Assembly: GCA_964006375.1 (NCBI GenBank) | Contig: OZ023266.1 | Span: 15,367,565 to 15,431,564, forward strand | Direction of reading: 5' to 3' | Length of the DNA: 64,000 bases | From: Tillus elongatus | Taxonomy: Eukaryota > Arthropoda > Insecta > Coleoptera > Cleridae | Part shown: piece after piece, positions 1-14,379 of the stretch | Numbering within the stretch: the stretch's first letter is position 1 | Layout of the letters: each line of letters begins with the position of its first letter | Notes under the pieces: generated by a model | What the model saw: only the letters and a program-made list of their open reading frames with translations | What the model was told of the DNA's origin: nothing | Databases searched by the model: none | Translations under genes and position numbers: made by a program

Positions 1-869
1 GTTACCTATGCCTTTAGATGAACTTGGGACACAATATTTGTAAGATTTCTAAGTGGTCGAATGAATGAGGCGTCTATTCGGCATTTATCAGGCCGGAGAA
101 AGTCACGTTATGGATTTTAAAATCATCTAATCTTGTACATAATCACTGAGTTCTCGTAAATCTTGATTAAAAAATTTGAGAAACGAAAAGCGAATGTTTA
201 ACCACCCGATTAAATTTTGTTCGTCAAATAATGCATTGTAAAATTCATGTGAATGACAATTTTTACCGTTATTTTCATCATTTAGTTTATGTTGTCAAAA
301 GCTTATGGTTATCGAAGTATTCAATTCCAGTGAAATTAACACTGACAACACTGCTTAGGCCGGAGGTAGCCAGTCAATGGATCCGATGCAGACGGTATCT
401 GTTATACAGTTGCCAAACTTGTGATCTCTCAGCTCAGTGACAACACAGTTGCACTTGTACTGAATATGCCTCAGGCAGCTGTAGAAAACATATTCTGTGT
501 ACTTTTAATAAAAACGTAATTTAAAAAAAAACTAGAAGGACTACATACTTTGATTTTATTGCAATAGAATCTTTACATGTTCCTGCAGCTAATGAATAGT
601 CAAACTCATCTCTTTTGGAACAAGTTCGTATATATAATCTTATATAAATCATTGGAATATTTAAGTAAACTTCAATTAATTATAACTAATAACACACAAT
701 ATTTTTTGAAATTTGCGAACATTCATCGCCACTTGTGGTTTGTCTAGATTATGCACCTTTTTAAATTGTTCCCGTAGACCTAGTATTTCTTGAGATAATT
801 ACAATTTAAGGAGGCCTTGCTTTCCTGTACTAAAGTGATAGCTAAATGCCACCTTTAAGATATGATGAA
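1..869. other. Unassigned AT-rich sequence
   Basis: I see no gene, RNA or recognisable repeat here. Open frames are short and show no family motif. Confidence 0.5.
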
Positions 870-1175
<306 letters not shown>

Positions 1176-2290
1176 CAAATAAATCGCTGATCACCTTTAA
1201 CAAGAAAGATTCCGAGGTTAACAGAAAATTTTATAATAGTTAAAATAGTTATTTTAAGCGCCAAAATGTTTAGGTGCAACCCTTAGATTGTTCCTTTTAA
1301 ATATGTAAGACCAAAAATTCGATAGGTAGTTGTTATCTAAGTACCACATTATCTTTGATAAAGGAAAAATACTGAGTAATACAAATTTTCTTACTTTTAC
1401 ATCATCAAATTCTTTGTGACTTAAGACTATTCACTGTCCAAGTTCCTCTTTGCTAACATATGAGTATCTGAAGGGCAGATGTGGAGAGCTGCGACATGCC
1501 ATGGTCCATTTGACTGAGAGAGTGATCCATGCCAGTGATTTCTCAACTCTGTCAGTGTAACGTACTGAAACAACGGAGTCAATTTTATAAAGAATCCGTC
1601 TTGCAATTTGTCTGTCTCACTAACATCACGTCCCTAGACATCTGATTGAAAATACTTAACCGGACAGATTGCCTCGCATACACACACATCCATACACAGA
1701 TGGATAGATGGAAACAGTGAGTGTGAGTTTGCAGCTTATTGCTCCACTTTGCCCCGATATGTCTCTGTCAATATATAGACGGCTGTGAGAACATTCAAAC
1801 TTTGCAACAAACTCTCTGAGACTGTTGTTACATATGTCGCGAACGTGGAGTGAGATCTGAGACGAGAAACGGCCAGAGAAAACTACTGGTAAAGTTGGAG
1901 CGATTGCAGGGACTCTGATCTGAATAATCGTGGAAATAAATTGTCGAGGTTTTTCTTAACATCTCCATCGAAGTTATAATCTGACACAAATTAGTATTCT
2001 AGTATATTATCCCAGCATTGTGTATAAATATATGACATACAGGACATAAAGCTACTGACAGAAGTACTGTGTAGAAATATCCAATAATAATAGTAATGAT
2101 AATAATGTTTAGTTGCCATCAAAGTTACATGGCGTGTCACTTTCCAAAATAGATATATCAATTATAAACAGTTGGTACACTTACACTATATAAAAACAGT
2201 TACGAATCCGTCAATCAACCAGTAAAATATATCCACATTACAAAAAGCACAACTAAGCAAACAAAACATAAAACAACACAGAAGACACGA
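1176..2290. other. Unassigned sequence
   Basis: No gene or repeat was recognised. The stretch from 1430 to 1900 is less AT-rich and could be unique host DNA, but it carries no convincing frame. Confidence 0.4.
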
Positions 2291-2295
2291 ATACA

Positions 2296-3215
<920 letters not shown>

Positions 3216-3450
3216 AAAAAATCAATAAAGCTCAATATATCCGTTATTATACAAGATATGAAAAAAAAATTGTATATATTAATTATAGGGTGTCTTGAGC
3301 TACATCTTAAAAAAATATTTCTACACACACACAATCACAGGGTGGCCCATAAGTCATTGGTGATACATATTTTCTTTTTTTTTTAATCAAACACGCCTTA
3401 TGTTATTGCATTTTTTCATTTTCCATCGAAATATAATGTATGCTTGTAAG
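3216..3450 (+). repeat. Interspersed repeat resembling a mariner end
   Basis: Contains TTAATTATAGGGTGTCTTGAG and ACAGGGTGGCCCATAAGTC. Homologous copies are at 34995-35180 and 63095-63310, each in the same position relative to neighbouring modules. The CAGGGTG...CCCAT stretch resembles mariner termini, but no transposase accompanies it. Confidence 0.6.
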
Positions 3451-3455
3451 AAAAG

Positions 3456-3777
3456 AAATTCTGGACGCAACAAGTGCGGTATGGTAACGAATTTTGATCA
3501 AATGCTTCATATTTGAATAGCTCAATTTGCTATTAACCTAGAAAGTTGACCAAGAAACGAGTTTTTCCTGGAACACTTTAAGTTTACTTTTGGAAATTTT
3601 TGTACAGTTTCGTACAATAAAGTTATTTTTATGAAACATGGCACATTATTTTTACTATATAGGTTATACTGGTAACCAAAATTGATGTCTGCTTTCTTAA
3701 AAAGAAAACACATATTTGCAATTAAAAAGATTTTTATGAAAATTCACTACCATAAGGCACTTGCTGCGTCCCGAATT
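3456..3777 (+). mobile_element. MITE-G, complete non-autonomous inverted-repeat element
   Basis: The ends are about 43-bp imperfect terminal inverted repeats. The left reads AAATTCTGGACGCAACAAG and the right, reverse complemented, AAATTCGGGACGCAGCAAG, both running into GTAGTGAATTTTCAT-like sequence. The 322-bp interior has no coding capacity and matches the interior of the copy at 63.3 kb and of partial copies at 35.6 and 39.4 kb. I could not define a target duplication, so the superfamily is unknown. Confidence 0.75.
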
Positions 3778-3789
3778 TTTTAATGATAG

Positions 3790-4310
3790 CAGACAGAAAA
3801 AGTCTGGACGCAGCAAGGGCGTTATGGAAGTGAATTTTCATTAAAATGTTTTTAATTGCAGATATGTTTTTTTTAATGAGAGCAGGCATCAAATTTGGGT
3901 AAGTATTTTTTACACAAACATCCGCTAAAATAATACGTAAAATTCAAATTTTATACCTAATCTGTAATTAAAATGGAAAATAAAGTAATTTGTTTGTACG
4001 AAAATCTATTAAAAACTTATTATGGACGAAATTCGTTTAAAAAATGTTCCATCAATTGAATAATTTTTCATACAAAAATTCTCAAATGTTTCTTCAGAGA
4101 AAATTCATTAGTCATTTACAAGAAAATTCGCTAATAAAAAAATTAAATAAACAAAAAAAAACTGGTCCGATTTTCCTAGCCAACCAACCATTTCAAGTTG
4201 TTTACTCACCTACCAAAATATAATTTTTCACAAAAACTTTTTCGAGAACAAAACAAACATTTCATGAAAATTTGCAAATAATTTTTCAAGAAAATCTGTC
4301 AACATTTTTT
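3790..4310 (-). repeat. MITE-G right-half remnant, reverse orientation
   Basis: Starts with a MITE-G end (GACGCAGCAAGGGCGTTATGG at 3805). The sequence inside it, read in reverse, matches the right half of the 39.4-39.98 kb copy ('aaatttgatgcctgc', 'attacagattaggtatata'). AT-rich sequence with degraded GAAAATTC units continues to about 4310. Confidence 0.6.
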
Positions 4311-4322
4311 TTTATAATAACA

Positions 4323-5936
4323 AAGAGGCAACTTGTTAATTCTGGACTTGAAGGTTTTGAGGTTCGGGGGAGAAGGAAAACCATGTGCCGGCAAGGAATT
4401 CCACAACTTGAACGTCCTCGGGACAAAAGAGCGGGGATAACAGGATGTTCTATGTCTGGTGACCCGGACAGTAAAAGGGTGCATTCGCTCTGTTCCCCAG
4501 GTAGATCTGTTGGGGGCAGCAGGTGGAGGAACTAGGGAAGAAAGTTCCTCTGAGCAGTGCCCGTGCAGATATCTATAAAAGAGAGAGAGAGATCACCAAC
4601 GGCACGTCGGTGGGCAAGGAATGGCAGCCTTTGGGTGAGGGTAGGGTCACCGATGAGACGTATAGCTCTCTTCTGAATGGAGTCCAGGATAGCGAGTGTA
4701 GAAGCGGCAGCAGCACCGCAGATGTGGGAGCAGTATTCGAGGTTTGGTCTTATTTGTGAAGTACATAAGGTATAGAGATTAGCTGGCTTCTATGTCTGGG
4801 GACCTGTACAGTAAAAGGGTGCATTCGCTCTGTTCTCTTGGTAGATCTGTTGAGGCAGCAGGTGGAGGAACTATGGAAGAAAGCTCATCTGAGCAGTGCC
4901 CGTGCAGATATCTATAAAAAAAGAGAGCGGTCACCAACTCCAATTATTTGCGATACCGGAAGAGGAAACCCAATTTCTTAGCAGCCGCTTCTGCAATTGA
5001 TGTGGCATGTTGGTGCCAATTGAGATTTCGATCCACAGAAATGCCAACAAGTGAAAAGGACTCATTACTTTGAATAACTTTGTTGTTTATTGTGATGGGT
5101 ATAGGGCTGGTGTATCTCTTATGAGAAAGAAAGCAAGACTGTGATTTGGTGGGGTTGAATTGTACAAGATTTCTACTTCCCCAGTCTAATATTTTTTGGA
5201 GATCCACGGAGATATAACCCTCCATGGGTCTGCGATCCTCATCTAATTGGGCTAAAGAGACAGGCTTAGAATATTGTATATTTGAGTGGAGGATGCTGTC
5301 GTCCGCGTAACTGTGAACTGGGTTGGATGTGCTAGAGAGGAGGTCATTGATGTGGAGAAGAAACAAAGTAACTAAAGCTAAAGCTGAACCCTGAGGAACT
5401 CCTGCATTAATTGGATACAGTTTAGAGGAATGGCCATCCACGACAACAGAAATGCTCCGGTTGGAGAGGAAATCTGCTGTCCACGTACAGAGTTTTAGTG
5501 GTAGGCCACAGGCTGGTAGTTTATTAAGCAGCGCTGCGTGCCAGACTTGGTCGAGTGCTTTGGATATGTCTAGAGCGACAATCTGGGATTCACCGTGTAG
5601 TTCCATAGACTTGTTACAAGAATGGGTGACAAAGGAAAGGAGGTCGGCAGTTGATCTGCGCTGACGGAATCTATACTGCCTGTCGTGGATTAGACTGTGT
5701 TTTTCAAGAAATTTTAGTAATTCGGTGTTTATATACTTTTCCATCACTTTAGAGACGACTAAAAGGAGAGAAATGGGCCTGTAGTTGCTAGAAAGCGCTT
5801 TGGATCCTTTCTTGGGGAGGGGTTGTACTCTAGCAGTTTTCCAGTTACTAGGGAATATGCCTCTATTGTAAGATGTCTGAAACAGACGAGTCAAGACAGG
5901 AGCAAGTTCTGGTGGGCATTTTTTGAGAACAATTGC
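4323..5936 (-). pseudogene. CR1/Jockey-like LINE, reverse transcriptase part, 5' truncated
   Basis: A minus-strand frame (stop 4944, to 5894) covers the fingers and palm of a non-LTR reverse transcriptase: NYRPISLLLVVSKVMEKY, motif A ALDISKALDQVWHAAL, motif B INAGVPQGSALA, motif C SYADDSILHS. The C-terminal part lies at 4323-4790 (RTFKLWNSLPAH, FKSRINKLPL). The 5' end is lost at about 5936, inside the sequence before the RT fingers, as is usual for LINEs. A block of about 150 bp (4449-4600) recurs at 4789-4938, so C-terminal sequence now interrupts the thumb region; this and frame breaks make the copy defective. The closest relatives here are the copies at 9.1-10.45 and 57.5-59.6 kb. Clade assignment is from motif memory. 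Confidence 0.85.
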
Positions 5937-5939
5937 TAA

Positions 5940-7050
5940 ATATTTATAAGAAAATTTGCTATTAAAAGAACATTTTTTACCATAAAATTAACTAAGAGAA
6001 ATAAAAATAAATTAAATAAATTAAAAATTATTCTAACTCTGATCTAAATAAAATACAGAACTAAATACTTTTTCTGTGGCTTCACAGAGAACATGTCGTT
6101 CTGCATGTCGAGGTGGTCTTAAAGGGAAATATTGTCTTGTTACCCAGACCTGTGCCCCCCATTATGATGTGGTAGGTATTTATTTATCTCTTTGTTTTAA
6201 AACGGCATAGTGTATTCTTTATCCAATTAAGTGACTAATTATTACAAATCTCAAGGATGGGTAAACTATGCTAGGGTCTGGGAGGTGAATATCACTCTTA
6301 GCCTAACTATCGTTCGGATTTAGATCCACATGAAGACCACCTCGAGATATCGACCACAGATAAACACTTTGAATAAATACACCTTAGAAAGAGTAATAAA
6401 TAACACATCATTACCGAGAGAGTAACACTTTTTGCAATACATTCTGAAAAACATACGCAATTTAGATTAAGATATTAATTGCGATCTTCTGTTATATGAA
6501 GTTTTACCCCAATATAATATGTTCCGGCCTTTTGACCTTTTCATAAATACATTCCATTGTCTGATGTGAGTCATATTACCAGTATTGGTGTTATTAGTGT
6601 ATAAAATGTCACCCGTTGTTCTCTATGGCCTGTATACCTTAGGGTAACATACGTTCCAGATTAGCGGGGAAGTTGAAGCACTCAATTATCGCAGAACGAG
6701 CAAGGCAATTCCATCGTTCCATCGGACGAAATGTAGATATAATATGAAGGGAAGTCTCACGCGTTACGCCATAGTCCCAACCAGCCCTGGATTAACTTGA
6801 TGCGAATATTAAACATATTTACTTGTTAACAGTCACGCTAGCGATGCAATATTGTATAATTAGAGACGGACAAACTGCCCGTGTTACACTCTTCCAACGA
6901 AAGCTACGGAAACCCAATTTCAATAAAAAATAAAATATATGCTTAGTGGTACACTCACTTACGAAAGTCTTGCACCTTAATAGAAATGGTAGGAGCCGAT
7001 TGTTGAGTCATTTTTAAAGTGGATAAGCTAAACTATCCAGATTTATATAT
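5940..7050. repeat. Mostly unassigned; candidate inverted-repeat element at 6072-6362
   Basis: A 13-bp block TCGAGGTGGTCTT at 6108-6120 recurs in inverted form at 6333-6345, and the flanking TTCTGTGG / CCACAGATA also mirror each other, suggesting a 290-bp foldback or MITE. Its right interior (AACTATGCTAGGGTCTGGG, 6265-6285) has a homologue at 47528-47550, and CTTCTGTGGCTTCA recurs near 62147. The rest of the stretch shows nothing recognisable. Confidence 0.45.
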
Positions 7051-7053
7051 TAT

Positions 7054-9080
<2,027 letters not shown>

Positions 9081-9099
9081 TATGTTCCTGCTTCTTGAT

Positions 9100-10452
9100 T
9101 ATTATTTTTTTTTTCAACAACACACCACGAGGGCTTACAGCCTAAATACTGTCGTACCGTGGGTGTCGACAAGGAGGAAAGAGGCAACTTATTAATTCTG
9201 GACTTGAAGGTTTGGAGGTTCGGAGGAGAAGGAAAAACATGCGCCGGTAAGGAATTCCACAACTTGAAAGTCCTCGGGACAAAAGAGCGGGTATAGCAAG
9301 ATGTTCTATGTCTGGTGACTTGGACAGTAAAAGGGTGCATTCGCTGTGTTCCCCTTGTAGATCTGTTGGGGGCACCAGGTGGAGGAACTATAAAAGAAAG
9401 CTCCTCTAAGCACTGCCCGTGCAGATATCTATAAAAGAGAGAGAGGTCGCCAACGGCACATCGGTGGGCAAGGGATGGCAGCCTCTGGGTGAGGGTTTGG
9501 GTCACCAATGAGACGTATAGCTCTCTTCTGAATGGAGTCCAGGATAGCAAGTGTAGAAGCGGCAGCAGCACTCCAGATGTGGGAGCAGTATTCGAGGTTT
9601 GGCCTTATTTGTAAAGTATCAAAGGTATAGAGATTAGCTCGTGAAAAGTATTTACGGGCCAGGAAGAGGAAACCTAATTTCTTAGCAGCCGCTTCTGCAA
9701 TTGATGTGACATGTTGGTTCCAATTGAGATTTAGATCTACAGAAATGCCAACAAGTGAAAAGGACTCATTACTTTGAATAACTTGTTTGTTCATTGTGAT
9801 GGTTCTCGGGCTGGTGTATTTTTTATGAGAAAGAAAGCAAGACTGGGGTTGAATTGTACAAGATTTCTACTTTCCCAGTCTAATATTTTTTGGAGATCCA
9901 CGGAGACAGAACCCTCCATGAGTCTGCGATCCTCATCTAATTAGGCCAAAGAGACAGGCTTAGAATATTGCATATTTGAGTGGAGGGTGATGTCGTCCGC
10001 GTAACTGTGAACTAGGTTGGAAGTGCTAGAAAGGAGGTCATTGACGTGGAGAAGAAACAAAGTAGGGGCTAAAGCTGAACCTTGAGGAACTCCTGCATTA
10101 ATTGGATATAGGTAAGAGGAATGGCCATCCACGACAACAGAAATCCTCCGGTTGGAGGTGAAGTTTGCTGTCCAGGTACAGAGCTTTGGTGGTAGGCCAT
10201 AGGCCGGAAGTTTATTAAGCAGCGCTGCGTGTCAGACCTGGTCGAATGCTTTGGATATGTCTAGATCGACAATCTGGTATTCACCGTGTAGTTCCATAGA
10301 CTTGTTCCAAGAATGGGTGACGAAGGAAAGGAGGTCGACAGTTCATCTGCGATCAGGGAATCCATACTGCCTGTCGTGAATTAGGCTGTGTTTTTCAAGA
10401 AATTTTAGTAATTCGGTGTTTATATACTTTTGCATCTCTTTAGAGATGACCA
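9100..10452 (-). pseudogene. CR1/Jockey-like LINE, 3' two-thirds of reverse transcriptase
   Basis: Minus-strand pieces cover RT motif A (LDISKAFDQV, about 10240), motif B INAGVPQGSALAPTLFLLH, motif C SYADDITLHSN, the thumb (GISVDLNLNWNQHVTSIAEA) and the C-terminal region (RRAVGDLSLFYRYLHGQ, RTFKLWNSLPAHVFP). Several frame changes and stops break it. The 3' end reads TAAGCCCTCGTGGTGTGTTG followed by a poly-A-like run near 9107-9118 (T-rich on the given strand), like the 3' end of the 59.57-kb copy. The 5' end stops abruptly at about 10452 within the motif before the palm (KAKVY-like KRMQKYINTE). A small deletion distinguishes it from its sisters at about 9843. Confidence 0.85.
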
Positions 10453-10735
10453 ATTTACAAACATCTTAGTAGGAAATTGTAATAAATAAGGATCTTTCTC
10501 CCCAAGGCAAATATTCCGTCTGTTAATATTTTAATTTAACGTATATAAACGGAATGCAGTAAGGGCATTACGGTGGTAAATGTCAATAGCGAGTTTTCAA
10601 TATATCTTTTCAAAACCAAAGCTTGAATTGCTTGTTCAAAAATAAAGTCACCTTTTCTTATTTAAGCTTCCTTTTAGGTTCTCGTTATGTCAGTAAGGGA
10701 GCTACAGTGATTAATAAAACATAACCGTTACAAAC
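10453..10735. other. Unassigned; possible decayed MITE-G end at about 10552
   Basis: AACGGAATGCAGTAAGGGC at 10549-10567 resembles the MITE-G terminus with several mismatches and is followed by TAAATGTCAATAGCGAG. Nothing else is recognisable. Confidence 0.3.
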
Positions 10736-11368
10736 TGTGACACCCAGATCACGAACTGTATCAACCCACTTCTATGAGATAATGAGAATCTGCAACGGTA
10801 AACTGACAGGTAGCTCTACGGGAAAACTGCATCATACAAATAAAGATGATTTGTTTGGCACCATGAAGAGAAGCACTCCAAATCATAAACGAGGGTGGAC
10901 ATTTCAGCAGCTGTATGGACAGAAGTGAAAACTTTTTAATCATTTGCAAAATTAAGTGAGGTGACCTGAAGGACGTTCCAATATCTTTGATAAAAATGTT
11001 AAATAGAAGTGGCCCAAGGTGTGAACCTTGCGGAACCACGGAAGTAACATATATAAGATCAGAGTAACGCCCACTAACGTTTACTCTGGTGGTTCTGCCT
11101 TCAAGATACGAATGGAGGCATGCCAGCAGCGGATCTCTAATGTCATATGCATATAATTCATGAATTAACAGATAATGGTTTACAGAATCAAAATCTCTGC
11201 TAAAATCAGTATAGGCAGCGTGTCCTTCACCACCCCTATCTAATGATTAAATTATATGATTAGTAAAATAAAACAAATTTGTTGTAGTTGACCTCCCAGT
11301 AGAGAAACCATGCTGCTGTTCAACAATAATATGTTTGAAGGAAAATTTGAGAATTGCTTTTACAGTAA
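10736..11368 (-). pseudogene. Jockey/CR1-group LINE reverse transcriptase fragment
   Basis: Read on the minus strand: ILKFSFKHIIVEQQHGFSTG (fingers, usually 'E.QHGF..GRST'), AYTDFSRDFDSVNHYLLIH (motif A; the expected D is present as TDFSRDFD), VVPQGSHLGPLLFNIFIKDI (motif B), then after a frame break a degraded ADDxKVFTSV-type motif C and a thumb portion. It is a different family from the two CR1-like copies beside it. Both ends are truncated; the 5' end abuts the ribozyme-bearing repeat starting near 11370. No intact frame longer than 92 aa remains. Confidence 0.75.
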
Positions 11369-11369
11369 T

Positions 11370-11750
11370 TCCAGCTGCCGTGACAATATACTACTTGGTT
11401 ACGCAACGAGATGGCGCCACGTGTTTCGTGTCTTACATATCACTTAGCTTTGTGAGGCTGGCTACTGTAGCCGTATTTTCGCTGCAATTAGTATGTCGTA
11501 CTGACGAGCTCTAATTAAAGCGAAACTGGTCTACGGTTTAATTGTGGTGAGAATGCATCTAGCCTTACACATTTTGTCCCTATATTGCGGAAGAAATGGG
11601 CCAGGGCTGACAATTTACCAAATTGTTAATTGGTTGTATACATTATCTATTTTTTAACATTTTGAGTTATTTGGAGCTGCCGTGACAACATACTATCTAG
11701 TTTCGCAACTAGATGGCGGCATGTGTTTTGTGTCTTACATTTCACTTAGT
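11370..11750 (+). mobile_element. Tandem ribozyme-bearing repeat (retrozyme-like or PLE pLTR), 302-bp period
   Basis: GAGCTGCCGTGACAATATAC...CACTTAG at 11370-11446 recurs as a variant at 11674-11750, giving one full unit plus the start of a second with a 302-bp period. The same unit occurs at 43.03-43.38 kb (period 311) and, inverted, at 36.53-36.75 kb. Each longer unit carries a hammerhead motif. No coding sequence is present. The tandem ~300-bp layout with short-stem-III hammerheads fits animal retrozymes or the pseudo-LTRs of Penelope-like elements; these cannot be separated by eye. Confidence 0.7.
11473..11552 (+). ncRNA. Type I hammerhead ribozyme, partly decayed
   Basis: Core CTGACGA at 11501-11507, stem II GCTCTAATTAAAGC (11508-11521, one mismatch C/A), GAAA at 11522-11525, stem III plus cleavage site CTGGTC ending at 11531. 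Helix I pairs GTCGTA (11495-11500) with TACGGT (11532-11537), including G-U pairs; an outer helix GTATTTTC / GAGAATGC is also possible. The stem II mismatch may weaken it. Confidence 0.75.
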
Positions 11751-11759
11751 AGTGGTATC

Positions 11760-12480
11760 ATATCAGCAAAAAGTTATTTGTCTGATACCCATTTGAAGAA
11801 CAATTACTTAATAACTAACCAAAAGTCTTTTTTGTTAAATCTAGCGTCCTAACACACACGCTGTTTCCAAAAGTTTCATATTATTACAGTTTGCCTACAA
11901 AACATCGTAGTTCTTGCCATATTAAATAAATTAATTTTTGTGGGAAGATTTCAGGCTAACTAGATGTCAGTATACCCTATATTTTTTTTATAAATTTTAC
12001 AAAGTTAATTGTAATATGTTAGACGGTGGATAAAAACAGCGAGTTTGTAGTCATGATAGCTATTTAATACTGTTAATTTACAAGATATTTTTTACATAGA
12101 TGCAAGACTTTTGCGTGTGTGTGTATTTTGACCTCCGCCCTGTAACGTCGTATCGTTATTCTAGATGTGATTTTTTCCAACGGCCGGCCGTTTTAATAAC
12201 ACACACAGGATGAGAATTGCACCTAATCCGATGATTAAGAGATAATTTCTTATGGTATAACTTCTCATCAACTGTAGGGACCTGGACATTTTCCTACATC
12301 TCTGTTTCAGGATGATCCCTTCGATCTGGCTGTTACAACGATATGTGATGGCCTGAGCACACGAGGTGTGTTAAAATGTTTGTGTATTTTATGCAGAGGG
12401 CAGGAGTTACATTCATTCTGTAATTATATCTCATAAAAAAGATAATCAAAAAAGAAATTTCGTCACCTTGTAGCATAGCT
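11760..12480. other. Unassigned AT-rich sequence
   Basis: No gene or repeat family was recognised. Confidence 0.4.
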
Positions 12481-12481
12481 T

Positions 12482-12583
<102 letters not shown>

Positions 12584-12659
12584 CTTTAGTTTAGCTTGCT
12601 TTTTGCATGGTAATAGTGATAATAATAATATAAATAATAATAATAATAGTAATCGGAGC

Positions 12660-14335
12660 CAGGTATAGACTCAATATGAAAAACCGAAGAAGAATATTCC
12701 ACTTACTATACATGGATAATCCTAAATTATTCTCTGAGACACAAGATAAGCTCCACTCACTGATTAATACTGTTAAAATATTTAGCAATAATATAAAAAT
12801 GTCGTTTGGACTCGACAAATGTTCTATAATTAACGTCAGGAGACGGGCAGTCGACTACCGCCTGAGGAGACATACCGCTACCTAGGGTGTCCTCAAAACC
12901 AGCGTGTGGACCATAGCCGGCTAAAGCGAGAATTCCAGGAGAAATATAGAAAGCGAGTCACGAAGCTCATAAATACTAAGCTTTCCGGAGGTAACCTCTG
13001 TGCTGCTATCAACTCATGGGCGGTACCAGTATTGACATAGTCTTTTGGGGTTGTCAAACGGTCTAACACCGACTTGGATGAACTGGACAGACTCACGAGA
13101 AGGCTTCTTACGAAATGTCGGTGCGATCACATCAACTCATCTGTTAGAAGACTGTATACACCTCGGAAAGAAGGCGACAGAGGGTTAATCCATATAAAGA
13201 ACATCTGTTTAAAGCAAGAAAGAAACATGCGACAACGTTTTCTTGCATCGCAGGATGAACTGATGAGGTTAGTGGTGTGCGAGGATAAGGATTATACTCC
13301 ACTTAGGCTGGGTCAGCGCAACTATGAGTTGGACACCCCGGCTGACCAGGACGATGTAGTCCAGTGGGGCGACCAGGCTATGCATGGAAGGTACCCCAAA
13401 CACCTGCAGGCAGATAGTGTTGATAAAACCTCTTTGCTTATATGGTTGGTTGAGGGGCAACTCTACCCGGAGACAGAGGGTTTTGTGATGGCCATTTAGA
13501 ATAGGGTTATAAAAACTAAAAACTATGAGAAGCATTGCCTTAAATTAGAAGTGGTGGATAAATGTCGAAAATGCGCAATTGTTGGAGAGACCATTGAACA
13601 CGTCATGGCAGCATGTCCTGCTCTCTCAGACTCAACTTAGGCAGACATCACCAGCTCGCCAAGATCATCCATCAACAAATCGCTTTCAAATACAGCCTCC
13701 TGAACCCGTCAACAACACCAGCTTACTACAAGTATTCTCTGGAGGCGGTGCTGGAATCGGCGAACTTTCTCCTGTACTGGGACCGACCCGTGATAACGGA
13801 CCGCACTGTGGCCATACATCGTCCTGATAAACAAACAGATGAGGCTTGCTGTGATCATAGACATTGCTGTACCGCTGTCCCATAACATTCAGAAAACTGA
13901 AATTGAAAAGATCACCAAGTATGAAAACTTGGCATATGAAATTAAAAAAAACATATGGAAGCTCCAGAACGTGGATATATGTCCTTTCGTAATGTCGGCG
14001 GAAGGAATAGTCATCAAAAATTTTATGGGAAATCTAAAGGAACTCGCATTACCAAATAACATCCTAAACATGGGGCAGAGGGCGGTTCTGCTGCAGACAT
14101 GTCACGTAGTCAGAAAATTCCTCAGTTAAGTGGCGACCTCAAACACGTCTGCTGTGTTGAAGCACCGGAAGTCAGACTGTAATAATAATATCGATATAAT
14201 GATATATGATGAATTTCATCCCCATCCACCGAGCCGAACCCCAATGTCGCGCGCGGGGGGTAGGTTTAAAGGTTTCCAGTAGTAATACTGAGAAAGTGTA
14301 ACGCTTATATCAAATAATAATAATAATAATAATAA
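12660..14335 (+). pseudogene. R2-like LINE, 3' half: RT thumb, zinc knuckle, restriction-like endonuclease, (AAT)n tail
   Basis: The protein starts in RT motif C (FHLLYMDNPKLFSE; YMDD has become YMDN), followed by KMSFGLDKCSIINVRR. The thumb/linker follows (RLLTKCRCDHINSSVRRLY, MHGRYPKHLQADSVDKTSLL), then VEGQLYPETEGFVMAI, a cysteine-histidine motif CRKCAIVGETIEHVMAACP (from 13563), and the endonuclease-like domain WDRPVITDRTVAIHRPD ... VIIDIAVPLSHNIQKTE ... KYENLAYEI, ending QTCHVVRKFLS with a stop at 14129. At least three frameshifts and stops (near 12880, 13499, 13620 and 13835) disrupt it. The 3' UTR ends in (AAT)n at 14318-14335. RT followed by a C-terminal restriction-like endonuclease is the R2/NeSL/CRE architecture; the exact clade is an inference. 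Confidence 0.8.
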
Positions 14336-14379
14336 CGATGGGTTAACGAAGAACACAAAGCTTGTCATATTTATGACTA

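Noticed and set aside
4449..4938. CRISPR-like or satellite array
   Set aside because: Two copies only, both within LINE coding homology; no regular spacing or spacers anywhere in the window resemble CRISPR.
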